Shown here: one piece after another, positions 1 through 6,638 of the stretch
Position numbering within the stretch: position 1 is the first letter of the stretch
How the letters are laid out: every line of letters begins with the position of its first letter
Assembly: GCA_947375085.1 (NCBI GenBank)
Contig: CANCEQ010000161.1
Span: 1 to 7,018, forward strand
Reading direction: 5' to 3'
DNA from: Flavobacteriales bacterium
GTDB taxonomy: Bacteria > Bacteroidota > Bacteroidia > Flavobacteriales > Crocinitomicaceae
DNA: 7,018 nucleotides
Translations under genes and position numbers: made by a program
Notes under the pieces: generated by a model
What the model was told of the DNA's origin: nothing
Seen by the model: the letters and a program-made list of their open reading frames with translations, nothing else
Database searches by the model: none

Positions 1-131
1 GTTCTAATTGCAATATGATCATTTGTAATAACTTGACCTTTTTCACCTAATAGTGTATGAATTTTTTCTGCTGATGGAGTAATTGCGGTGTATTGCTCCC
101 ATAATTTTGATAAAAGTTGTTCTTTTGTCAT
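1..131 (-). CDS. DUF1338 family protein (2-oxoadipate dioxygenase/decarboxylase-like), N-terminal part
   Basis: Partial gene: the ATG is at 131-129 and 43 complete codons are visible before the reading frame leaves the window at its left edge. The peptide begins MTKEQLLSKLWEQYTAI and later reads ITNDHIAIR, which matches the N-terminal signature of the DUF1338 family (xNDHxAxRT). In the characterised family member HglS/YdcJ the His and Arg of this motif act as metal ligand and substrate-contacting residue (established knowledge); here they are His39 and Arg43. HglS converts 2-oxoadipate to 2-hydroxyglutarate in lysine catabolism, but many bacterial homologues have no tested substrate, so the exact reaction is open. 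The usual length is roughly 260-460 residues, so most of the protein lies outside. It has its own likely promoter and a 156 bp gap from the upstream gene, so it is probably not part of the PGA cluster. Confidence 0.8.
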   Translation of the reverse strand, partial: MTKEQLLSKLWEQYTAITPSAEKIHTLLGEKGQVITNDHIAIR

Positions 132-159
132 AATAGCCTTTGAATTTTACATTTTGACG

Positions 160-167
160 CAAAATTA
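160..167 (-). promoter_or_regulatory. Probable Bacteroidota -7 promoter element for the DUF1338 gene
   Basis: On the minus strand the bases read TAATTTTG, a full match to the Bacteroidota primary-sigma -7 consensus TAnnTTTG. It lies 28 nt upstream of the ATG at 131, which would give a short leader of about 20-25 nt. A -33 element is poor: with a 19 nt spacer the expected place holds TTTA (187-190) instead of TTTG. The position just before the only gene start in this gap supports the call; the AT-rich background makes chance matches possible. Confidence 0.5.
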
Positions 168-236
168 CCGACTTATCAACCATATTTAAAATGAATTCGA
201 TATTTTTAATTCATATTAATTATTTAGATATTAATT

Positions 237-288
237 AAAGTCAAATTGATTTTAATTAATTAAGATTTTAATTTAAAAAAGTCAAATT
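237..288. repeat. Short direct repeat AAAGTCAAATT (two copies)
   Basis: The 11-mer AAAGTCAAATT occurs on the plus strand at 237-247 and 278-288, 41 bp apart (about four helical turns). The second copy directly abuts and overlaps the stop codon of the outer-membrane protein gene. The surrounding gap (132-287) is almost pure A and T with several TTAATTAA-type palindromes, but I see no GC-rich stem with a T-run that would make a convincing intrinsic terminator. Chance recurrence in AT-rich DNA is possible. Confidence 0.3.
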
Positions 289-1211
289 TATTCTGGCAAA
301 CTAAAGCTATTTCTAGAAGTACCTTTTTTATCAAAAACATAATTCAATTGAATACCTAAAATACCATAAGAATTGTAAGCATAATTTACATTTTGTTTTT
401 GTGTCATTGGCACGTTTGGACGTGAAGTATTTATATCATGTCCGCCAAGGTATCTAAAGTTAAACTCTCTCTGACCAGCTAAATAAAGCATAAAATCGAA
501 TTTTGGTATTGATTTAAATGGCTTTATTTTAAATCCTAATCTAAAACGATATCTATGTAAGCCATTAGGAGAATAATATCCTTGATAATTTCCATTTTCA
601 TCATAATAAATAGATGGTTCACCGTTTAAATAATAATAATATATCATTTGAGCAAAAGGTTCAAATTCAAGAGGTAACTTTTTATTATCGTATGTCAATT
701 TAGAACCTAAAACCAATCGTGATTGATATTTTTCCATGGATGGAATAAAGCATTGATACGTTAAAGATTCTTCAAGCCTCAATTTTTTTGTAAGAAAGAA
801 TTTGTATTTAAAACCGATTGTTGGTCGATGGAACATAATAGTACCAAAAGAACTTATTCTACTGCTATATGCATTTTGATATATTGGAAGATTACTGTGA
901 TAAACAGCACTCCATTTGTTTAAATAGAATGCATACCCCAGTATTAAGGTTAATTTTTTAGTTTTTTTATAGTTATAGATAATATCATTTTGCATAAACG
1001 CATATTGATGATGTTTTGAATCAAAACACGTCAAATTAAAATTATCAATATAACTTTTCTTATTTACCCTAAAATATAAATACGTACTATACTCGAATTT
1101 TTTAGAATTCGTTAAATCTTGCGCAATTGACGATTGACAATTGAAACCAATAATTAATAGAAAAAATAAGAGTTTTTTCACTTTTGGATTAATTATTAAT
1201 GTTAAAATCAT
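288..1211 (-). CDS. Predicted outer-membrane beta-barrel protein in the PGA cluster
   Basis: The 307-residue product has an N-terminal signal peptide (hydrophobic VKKLLFFLLIIGF, residues 11-23, likely cleaved after SSIA|Q near residue 30). The rest alternates aromatic/hydrophobic with polar residues in short strands separated by charged turns, for example 87-98, 130-140, 220-231 and 279-293, with many Tyr and Phe. This is typical of a porin-like barrel, and the general style (strands joined by NKK-type turns, 'RFRLGFKIKPF', 'GQREF') resembles DUF2490-type barrels, though I cannot assign the family firmly. The barrel probably ends with YGILGIQLNYVF, leaving a short polar tail. Start choice: the ATG at 1211 overlaps the upstream lipoprotein gene by 23 bp and puts ten unusual residues before the signal peptide. 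An in-frame GTG at 1181-1179, 7 nt after that gene's stop, would give a compact leader and may be the true start. It is last in the pgsB-led gene series, suggesting a role at the outer membrane in polymer exit or anchoring (inference). Confidence 0.75.
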   Translation of the reverse strand: MILTLIINPKVKKLLFFLLIIGFNCQSSIAQDLTNSKKFEYSTYLYFRVNKKSYIDNFNLTCFDSKHHQYAFMQNDIIYNYKKTKKLTLILGYAFYLNKWSAVYHSNLPIYQNAYSSRISSFGTIMFHRPTIGFKYKFFLTKKLRLEESLTYQCFIPSMEKYQSRLVLGSKLTYDNKKLPLEFEPFAQMIYYYYLNGEPSIYYDENGNYQGYYSPNGLHRYRFRLGFKIKPFKSIPKFDFMLYLAGQREFNFRYLGGHDINTSRPNVPMTQKQNVNYAYNSYGILGIQLNYVFDKKGTSRNSFSLPE

Positions 1212-1896
1212 TCAAAAGAATTACATCATTTGAATTAAAAATAGAAACAGTTGTATCTAAAATAACAGTTGGAGGTGATACAATTGTGTTTTTAGAGTAT
1301 ACATATACTTTGTATTTTCCAATGTTTAAATTATTAAATGAATAATTACCATTGTAGTCTGTATTCGTATTACTGATTTTAGTTGAATCATCCACATCAA
1401 ACATATATACTTTTTGAATCACAGAAGTATAGGCTACATTCGCTTTATGCGTAATTACCTTTCCTTTGATAAATGCACTTCCTGCGATAGGAGTATTATC
1501 TGCTATTTTTATAACCCCCACATTTACAAGTTGTTTTGATTTGGTGATTTTAGCATCAGCAGTCACAGTTATAGGTGTACTAAAAACAAGTGTTGAATCT
1601 GCTGAATAAGCAAATATTTTATAGTCCCCTTTAACTAAATGATTAAAAGAAAAGGAACCATCAAAACTTGTTTTTGTTTTATCACCATACCCTTGTCCAT
1701 CTTGAAAAACGATATAGACATCCGTATTTGGAGCGATGATTTCTTGTTTGAATTTAGAAAAGTTGGTATTAAATTTTCTAATTTTTAAAACACCTGTTAT
1801 TCCACAATTTCCACCGTAACCTGGTGTTTTATCACACGAATTAAATAAAAAGAAACCTCCTAAAGTCACTAATAATACTGTTATTCTCATTTTCAT
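1189..1896 (-). CDS. Lipoprotein with two beta-sandwich-like repeats
   Basis: This 235-residue protein has a lipoprotein signal peptide (MKMRITVLLVTLGGFFLFNSC) with a lipobox-like FNSC; Cys21 is the predicted lipidated residue, followed by a Gly-rich linker. The mature part holds two related segments: SFDGSFSFNHLVKGDYKIFAYS at 77-98 (written as key pattern DGxFSFxxLxxGxYKIFAYS) and its counterpart at 180-201 (NGNYSFNNLNIGKYKVYVYS). This pattern, a turn 'DGxFxFxxLxxGxY', is characteristic of carboxypeptidase-regulatory-like / Cna-B-like beta-sandwich domains, which serve as binding or spacer modules, not enzymes. No catalytic motif is visible. The ATG at 1896 overlaps the stop of the preceding gene as ATGA, indicating translational coupling, and the 3' end overlaps or abuts the barrel gene. 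It is most likely anchored in the outer membrane, and by context could be an accessory to the neighbouring barrel. The function is not recognised. Confidence 0.8.
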   Translation of the reverse strand: MKMRITVLLVTLGGFFLFNSCDKTPGYGGNCGITGVLKIRKFNTNFSKFKQEIIAPNTDVYIVFQDGQGYGDKTKTSFDGSFSFNHLVKGDYKIFAYSADSTLVFSTPITVTADAKITKSKQLVNVGVIKIADNTPIAGSAFIKGKVITHKANVAYTSVIQKVYMFDVDDSTKISNTNTDYNGNYSFNNLNIGKYKVYVYSKNTIVSPPTVILDTTVSIFNSNDVILLNDFNINN

Positions 1897-2813
1897 TTTT
1901 TTACTTCTTTAGTATTTTTAATAGCAAGTTTATTGTTTTTATAAATCAATATAAGCGCTGTTTTTTTCTTGTTGTTAATTGAAAATTCATACGAATGGTT
2001 TCCTTTCGGGATATTTAAATAAATCACTTCTGAATTTCCTGGAATTAATTTTTTCTCATCCACATATTCTGTTTTTTGAGATTTTTCTCCCTTTATTTTG
2101 AATGATTTAACAACTTTTCCATTTTCTTTTACATCTATTAATAAAGGACTTCCCGATTGGTCAGAATTAGTTAATTCAGCTTTGATAATAATTTTTAATT
2201 GCATCGAGTCTTTAGATTCAAGCGTGTATTTTTGTTCACTTGAAATTCTATGATAGGATTTTATTTCTTGCTTTTCGTTTAAGTATTTAATTCGAACTGT
2301 ATCTAATTTATTTACAGGATACGTTCTTGTCCATTCTGGTTGATTAGCATCCTTTTTAAAATTAAATTCAGCAGCTATTTTTTCTTCCGTTTCTCCTTTG
2401 TAAAATTTGACAATATGTTTTCCTGGAGGAACATCAATATATAGTTTAGATGCTTTACTTGGTTTCCCTTCTAATTTCGTTTTATAGTGCAATCCTTTTG
2501 ATACTTTTTCAGATGGAATTGAGTCTAAATGCGCTTTTGTGTCGTCAAAAATATAACGGACAGTATATGGGAGACTACTTTTAGTTGTATCTATTAAACG
2601 AGCTCTTAAAAACACTTCTAATTTACCCGGACCTTCAACAACAATTTCAGTTTTTTCTTTACTTGAAAGCGCATAATAGGTGTAGGTTTTTTTATCAACC
2701 ATTACCACTTTTCCAATGCTATGTTTGGGTTTAATTGTTTTAGATTCTTGCGCAACTATTGAAGTTAAAGAGGCGAAAAATACAGTAAAAAGTAATACTA
2801 TTTTATTTTTCAT
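1893..2813 (-). CDS. Lys-rich secreted protein with a duplicated domain, unknown function, PGA cluster
   Basis: The 306-residue product starts with a clear signal peptide (MKNKIVLLFTVFFASLTSIVAQ, cleavage near Ala21/Gln22), so it should be periplasmic or exported. After it come two divergent copies of one domain of about 95 residues. Copy A (about 44-138) runs from YTYYALSS through GPGKLEVFLRARL to LYIDVPPGKHIVKFY; copy B (about 187-278) runs from YHRISSEQ through MQLKIIIKAEL to IYLNIPKGNHSYEFSI. The alternating pattern and the 'IPxGxHxxxF' endings suggest beta-sandwich modules. A hand count gives about 53 Lys against about 36 acidic residues, so it is strongly basic, which would suit contact with a polyanion such as PGA (inference). 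No catalytic motif is recognised. It begins 32 nt after the pgsW stop and ends in an ATGA overlap with the lipoprotein gene, placing it in the same probable operon. I do not recognise a named family. Confidence 0.78.
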   Translation of the reverse strand: MKNKIVLLFTVFFASLTSIVAQESKTIKPKHSIGKVVMVDKKTYTYYALSSKEKTEIVVEGPGKLEVFLRARLIDTTKSSLPYTVRYIFDDTKAHLDSIPSEKVSKGLHYKTKLEGKPSKASKLYIDVPPGKHIVKFYKGETEEKIAAEFNFKKDANQPEWTRTYPVNKLDTVRIKYLNEKQEIKSYHRISSEQKYTLESKDSMQLKIIIKAELTNSDQSGSPLLIDVKENGKVVKSFKIKGEKSQKTEYVDEKKLIPGNSEVIYLNIPKGNHSYEFSINNKKKTALILIYKNNKLAIKNTKEVKK

Positions 2814-2845
2814 AATTTTAGTTTATAGTAGTAAAAAAGTCAAAA

Positions 2846-3961
2846 TTAGTCATTCGTTTTTAATATCTCATTTCCTAATGCGTGTTGTTTTTTGTCTATA
2901 TAAATCGTAGTCAGCAATAATCCAACTAAAATGAATAAGGCGATTCCAACAATTCCAACTTGATATTTTAATGAATAAAACAATTTTCCTTCACCCACTT
3001 TTGGCAATGGAATTGGTTCTAAAGGAAGTTCGTATTTGTCCATTAATTTCTGAACATTTAATAAATGAATAACTGGCACTTTGTTTCTCGCCATTTCAAA
3101 CATAACTCCTTTTTTATCTGGGAAATCTTTTAGTTTAATTGTTTCATTTACTCCAGGAGCAATTGCTTCTCCATTTGCATCGCTTCCTAAACTAGCAACT
3201 CCACCACCAACATTGATAAATGCAGCAAGTTGTTTTCCTTTTGAATGAGATGAAAATAAATCCATTCTTTTCTTTATGTTTCCTTCAACAGTACCCGTAT
3301 TTATAGTTGGAATATGATTTCTTTTAATTGCTAATTCAACCATTTCTCTTCCTTCTAAACTTAAAGCACGACCGATATCTGAATTTCCTCCAATGGATGC
3401 TGCAATAGAATGAGAACGAATAATTCCATCTTTATTTAATTCTGTTTGCATATCTGCCCAAGTAAATTCAGGGTCGTTCGCACCCCAAGAAGAAGCTGTA
3501 ACAGAAGAGATTATAATTGGTTTAATTTCTAAAGTTTGTAATGCTGCTAAAGTAGCAACATTCAATCCTGGAAAAGAACCTGTCATACAAACAGCAACTT
3601 GATCACCCTTTTTTAAATTGGCATCTTTTAAAAGTTGAACAACCATTGCTCCAAAATTTGGATTCATAGTAGAAGATTTTACAGGTAAAGAACCACTTCC
3701 TGTTGTGATAGGAGTATATTGTTCACCTATTAATCCTGTTTCGTTTGGGTCATTTATATTGTCTACAAAATCTACATTCTCAAATCTTTCTTCTTTTAAA
3801 TGTTTTAATGCTTTTTGTGTTAATTGAGCCGCTTTGATTTTTTCAGTGTACCAATCTTCTTTTACATTTTTTTTCGTTGTTTCAGAAAAATAGAGTAATA
3901 CGATAGCTAAAGCTGCTAATATTGAAAGTACTGACGTTGAGCGTATTGATATTTTTGCCAT
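2846..3961 (-). CDS. pgsW: Poly-gamma-glutamate system protein PgsW
   Basis: The product (371 residues from the ATG) matches, as far as I recall, the family named 'poly-gamma-glutamate system protein', found beside pgsB and pgsC; its biochemical role is not established. A membrane segment near residues 8-25 is preceded by Lys and Arg. A second one lies near 334-355 and is followed by a short Lys-containing tail, so the roughly 300-residue middle should face the periplasm with both ends cytoplasmic. The middle has conserved-looking glycine motifs: GSFPGLN (128-134), NTGTVEGN (221-228) and NVGGGVASLG (250-259), suggestive of an alpha/beta fold that binds a ligand, but no known active site is evident. 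Start choice: an in-frame TTG at 3976 overlaps the pgsC stop as TTGA and would add five residues; the ATG at 3961, 11 nt after that stop, gives a more usual N-terminus (MAKISIRSTS) and is preferred. It sits where pgsA/capA is found in Bacillus-type clusters. Confidence 0.85.
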   Translation of the reverse strand: MAKISIRSTSVLSILAALAIVLLYFSETTKKNVKEDWYTEKIKAAQLTQKALKHLKEERFENVDFVDNINDPNETGLIGEQYTPITTGSGSLPVKSSTMNPNFGAMVVQLLKDANLKKGDQVAVCMTGSFPGLNVATLAALQTLEIKPIIISSVTASSWGANDPEFTWADMQTELNKDGIIRSHSIAASIGGNSDIGRALSLEGREMVELAIKRNHIPTINTGTVEGNIKKRMDLFSSHSKGKQLAAFINVGGGVASLGSDANGEAIAPGVNETIKLKDFPDKKGVMFEMARNKVPVIHLLNVQKLMDKYELPLEPIPLPKVGEGKLFYSLKYQVGIVGIALFILVGLLLTTIYIDKKQHALGNEILKTND

Positions 3962-3972
3962 AATTTCTTGAA

Positions 3973-4428
3973 TCAAATATTAGTTAATAAAGCACCTCCA
4001 AAACAAAGGATAACTGCAAGGCGTACAATAATAGAAGTTATGGCAAGCATTGCAATCGTTTTAACATATCCTTGCTTTGCAGACCAGTGGGCTATTAATC
4101 CAGGAATTACCCATCCAATTGCACTAAATTCTACTGTTGAAGAATTCGTATTAAAGATGAATAAATGGTGAGATAAAATGGATAAGACTGTTCCAACCAA
4201 TAAAGCTACTACCATCTGTCTTCGTCCAAATAAAAAGGTAAATTTTGAAATTAAAAGGATAATTAAATAAGTAGCAAGTGAAATTGCAATTGTCCCGACT
4301 AATTTATCTGGATTATTTAATTGTAAAGCAATATATCCTGGAATTATGACACCCCCGGCTGCTAATCCAAATGCTTCAATAAAAAATAAACTTAAAACGA
4401 TTCCTAATGTTATTGCTAATTCAATCAT
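3973..4428 (-). CDS. pgsC: Poly-gamma-glutamate synthase membrane subunit PgsC/CapC
   Basis: This is the small integral membrane partner of the PGA ligase PgsB; in Bacillus PgsB and PgsC together are needed for polymer synthesis at the inner membrane. The length, 151 residues, is almost that of the Bacillus protein (about 149). Recognisable family features are GGVIIPGYIAL (25-35), the FGRR loop followed by a hydrophobic segment (67-70 onward), and the second motif IGWVIPGLIAHW followed by KQG (104-120). Hydrophobic segments lie near 4-20, 43-62, 72-91, 102-115 and 122-143. The two 'VIPG' motifs look like an internal repeat, one per half. The ATG overlaps the pgsB stop by four bases (ATGA at 4428-4425), so translation is probably coupled and the two subunits made in step. 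The gene is intact. Confidence 0.94.
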   Translation of the reverse strand: MIELAITLGIVLSLFFIEAFGLAAGGVIIPGYIALQLNNPDKLVGTIAISLATYLIILLISKFTFLFGRRQMVVALLVGTVLSILSHHLFIFNTNSSTVEFSAIGWVIPGLIAHWSAKQGYVKTIAMLAITSIIVRLAVILCFGGALLTNI

Positions 4429-5603
4429 CCTATCTGTTGTTGAGTTTCAAAATATTTCACTAATTCAGCACCACCAGCACCCATATTTCCAATACCTACG
4501 ATTGTTGCTTTTTGTTTTGAAGCATTGCATAAATCAATAAATACTTCTTCTGTTGGTTTACTTCCAATTGGAACAATATCTTCTTTTTTAATTTTTTGTT
4601 TCAAGGCCATTTCAACCACTAAATCAACTGAATCACCTATTAAAGCTACAGATTGGTAATTTAATTTAGTTCCAATTAATTCTATTAATTGTCTCGCTCT
4701 ATCTTGTCTATCTTTTCTGGTATTTAATAAGATAATTAAATGTTCATCGGGCTCAACGTTTTTAACTATACTATTCCAAATCATCAGGGAAGATTCAGGG
4801 TCGTTTGCCGCAAATGCATTATAAAAATCAATTCTTTTTCCTTCTCTATTAACAGTCACTTTCGTTAAAACACCTTCATCCGGAATGGTTTTTTTCATTT
4901 CAGCTAAAGCAATTTCTCTATCAACACCCAATGAAGCACAAATGTCCAGTGCTAAAGAAACATTTTCTCTGTGTTCTATGTAGGTAAAACCAAGCATATC
5001 TTCATCTGAAATAGTACTTGCTAATGCTTGATGAACTTCTGTATTTCTCTTTTTAGCAACACTTTGAAACATATCAATGCATCTGTCTTCACTCGTAAAA
5101 ATTTTAGAGTTTTTAGGAATGGTTCCACAAAGTGCTCTTCCAACGTCTTTTAAACCTGGTCCCATAACATCTAAATGGTCTAATCGTACATTTGTGATTA
5201 CACCAATTGTTGATTTCACCATTTGTAATTCTGTAATCTTTTGATATTGAGGCTGTAAGGCCATACATTCAATAATCAAAACTTGCGCTTCGTTTTTAGC
5301 ACAGAACTTAATTACCTTTAATTGCTCTAAAATATTTGCTTTTTCATTTCGATGGATAGATGCTTCACTACCGTCTGGTAAAATAATTCTAGGGAATGTA
5401 CCTGTAACTTTGGTATATGTTTTAAATCCTCCTGCTCTTAAACCCGCTCCGATTAAACGAGTAACACTTGATTTTCCTCTCGTACCATTTACGTGAATAC
5501 GAACAGGAATGGAAGAAACATATTTTTGGTGGACTTGGTATTCTACTATCCCATAAACGAGAAGAATCGATAACAATAGAAGCGTTACATATAAACTAAT
5601 CAT
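4425..5603 (-). CDS. pgsB: Poly-gamma-glutamate synthase PgsB/CapB (Mur-ligase-like amide ligase)
   Basis: PgsB is the ATP-dependent ligase that joins glutamates through gamma-amide bonds, via an acyl-phosphate intermediate, at the cytoplasmic face of the inner membrane. The 392-residue length equals the family norm (about 393 in Bacillus). A single N-terminal membrane anchor (about 3-21) is followed by PVRIHVNGTRGKSSVTRLI, which contains the ATP-binding P-loop GTRGKSS (40-46). The Mur-ligase-type motif NVRLDHLDVMGP lies at 138-149, with the His/Asp pair expected near the catalytic metal site. A further conserved stretch, LLNTRKDRQDR, is at 292-302 and a glycine-rich IVGIGNMGAGG at 368-378. 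All key motifs are present, so the enzyme should be active. It is first of the synthesis genes, 64 nt after the dehydrogenase gene, and overlaps pgsC by ATGA. I see no convincing promoter in the 64 nt gap, so it may be co-transcribed with upstream genes or use a weak promoter. Confidence 0.96.
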   Translation of the reverse strand: MISLYVTLLLLSILLVYGIVEYQVHQKYVSSIPVRIHVNGTRGKSSVTRLIGAGLRAGGFKTYTKVTGTFPRIILPDGSEASIHRNEKANILEQLKVIKFCAKNEAQVLIIECMALQPQYQKITELQMVKSTIGVITNVRLDHLDVMGPGLKDVGRALCGTIPKNSKIFTSEDRCIDMFQSVAKKRNTEVHQALASTISDEDMLGFTYIEHRENVSLALDICASLGVDREIALAEMKKTIPDEGVLTKVTVNREGKRIDFYNAFAANDPESSLMIWNSIVKNVEPDEHLIILLNTRKDRQDRARQLIELIGTKLNYQSVALIGDSVDLVVEMALKQKIKKEDIVPIGSKPTEEVFIDLCNASKQKATIVGIGNMGAGGAELVKYFETQQQIG

Positions 5604-5667
5604 AGACAGAATTTATAGATAGACGTGTTAAAATAGTTTTAGTTGCCGAAATGGAGTAATAATTTTT

Positions 5668-6633
5668 CTAATTTCTAATTTCTATCACAACATTCCCTGT
5701 TTTTTCTCCTGTTTCAACGTATTTTGTTGCTTCTAAAATTTCGTCTAACGGATATATTTTATCAATTACGGGTTTGTATTTTCCTTCTTCGATTAACTTT
5801 TTGAAAAAATAAATGTCCTCTTTTGTATCTACTGGAATTGGAAACCAAACTTTTCTAACTCCTAATAATGGAGTAAAAAGTGCTAAAAATATATTTTGGG
5901 ATAAATATCCTAGTTCGGATGAAATGTATACTCCTTTTAGTTTAAGTAATTTTTTGCATTTGAAAAAGGAACTTTTCCCAACGACATCTAAAATGTAATC
6001 AAATTGATCGTCACATTTCGTGAAATCTTCGGTTAAATAATCGATGGTTTTATGGGCTCCTAATGAAGCGACTAGTTCTCGGTTTTTAGTATTGCAAACG
6101 GCTGTAATTTCTGCTCCAAAATAATTTGCCAATTGAACGGTTGCTGTTCCGATAGAACCTGTTGCTCCGTTGACAAGTATTTTTGGTCGATTTGAAAAGT
6201 CTAATTTTTTAATGTTTGAATAGGCTAAAAATGCTCCATCACAAACCGATGCTGCTTCGATAAAATTCATGTTATCTGGCATTGGAGTGATTGCTTTTTT
6301 CTCCTTTACGGTAACGTATTCAGCATGTGTTCCAAATTTAAAGGTATTCAATCCGAAAACTTTATCGCCTGTTTTAAAAGTCGTTACATTTTTACCAACA
6401 GATTCAATTACTCCAGCAAATTCAGTCCCTAATACTTTTTTTCTCGGACGAAACAAGCCAAACATTAATCGAACAATGAAATATTCGGCTGTTCGAAATC
6501 CACAATCTGTTCGATTGACCGTCGTAGCATAAATTTTCACCAATACTTCATCGTCTTGTGGAATTGGTTTTTCAACCTCTACAACTTGAAGAACTTCAGG
6601 TGATCCGTATTTTTGATTTATGCTAGCTTTCAT
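5668..6633 (-). CDS. Zinc-independent medium-chain dehydrogenase/quinone oxidoreductase family, NAD(P)-dependent
   Basis: This complete 321-residue enzyme belongs to the medium-chain dehydrogenase/reductase superfamily. An N-terminal GroES-like domain begins MKASINQKYGSPEVLQVVEV, contains the family motif GTEFAGVIESVG (69-80), and is followed by the Rossmann cofactor domain with VNGATGSIGTATVQLA (154-169), a variant of the quinone-oxidoreductase-type AxGxxG fingerprint. The conserved substrate-side stretch NRTDCGFR (40-47) is of the type seen in zinc-free members; the set of structural-zinc cysteines of true alcohol dehydrogenases is absent. The likely reaction is NAD(P)H-dependent reduction of a quinone, enone or aldehyde in the cytoplasm; the substrate cannot be read from sequence. 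It starts 5 nt after the MORN gene stop, so those two are probably co-transcribed. A link to PGA synthesis is not supported except by being next door on the same strand. Confidence 0.93.
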   Translation of the reverse strand: MKASINQKYGSPEVLQVVEVEKPIPQDDEVLVKIYATTVNRTDCGFRTAEYFIVRLMFGLFRPRKKVLGTEFAGVIESVGKNVTTFKTGDKVFGLNTFKFGTHAEYVTVKEKKAITPMPDNMNFIEAASVCDGAFLAYSNIKKLDFSNRPKILVNGATGSIGTATVQLANYFGAEITAVCNTKNRELVASLGAHKTIDYLTEDFTKCDDQFDYILDVVGKSSFFKCKKLLKLKGVYISSELGYLSQNIFLALFTPLLGVRKVWFPIPVDTKEDIYFFKKLIEEGKYKPVIDKIYPLDEILEATKYVETGEKTGNVVIEIRN

Positions 6634-6638
6634 TTGTC

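Noticed and set aside
240..275. Possible intrinsic terminator formed by TTAATTAA-type palindromes after the barrel gene
   Set aside because: The pairing is A/T only, the arms match over about five bases before mismatching, and no GC stem is present; I could not support a stable hairpin.
2716..2910. Open frame of 64 codons on the plus strand
   Set aside because: It is antisense to a clear signal-peptide-bearing gene and the end of pgsW, with no recognisable protein features.
3968..4171. Open frame of 67 codons on the plus strand
   Set aside because: It lies wholly antisense to pgsC, a well recognised gene, and is a shadow frame.
4346..4540. Open frame of 64 codons on the plus strand
   Set aside because: It lies antisense to the pgsB-pgsC junction, with low-complexity translation and no family resemblance.
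5604..5667. Possible promoter for pgsB in the 64 nt gap (minus-strand TATTTTAA as a -7 box)
   Set aside because: It matches only four of the six fixed positions of TAnnTTTG and no TTTG/TTG lies at the right distance upstream, so it is not better than background in AT-rich DNA.
5813..6532. Two plus-strand open frames of 61 and 87 codons
   Set aside because: Both are antisense to the well-conserved dehydrogenase gene and show no domain or signal features.
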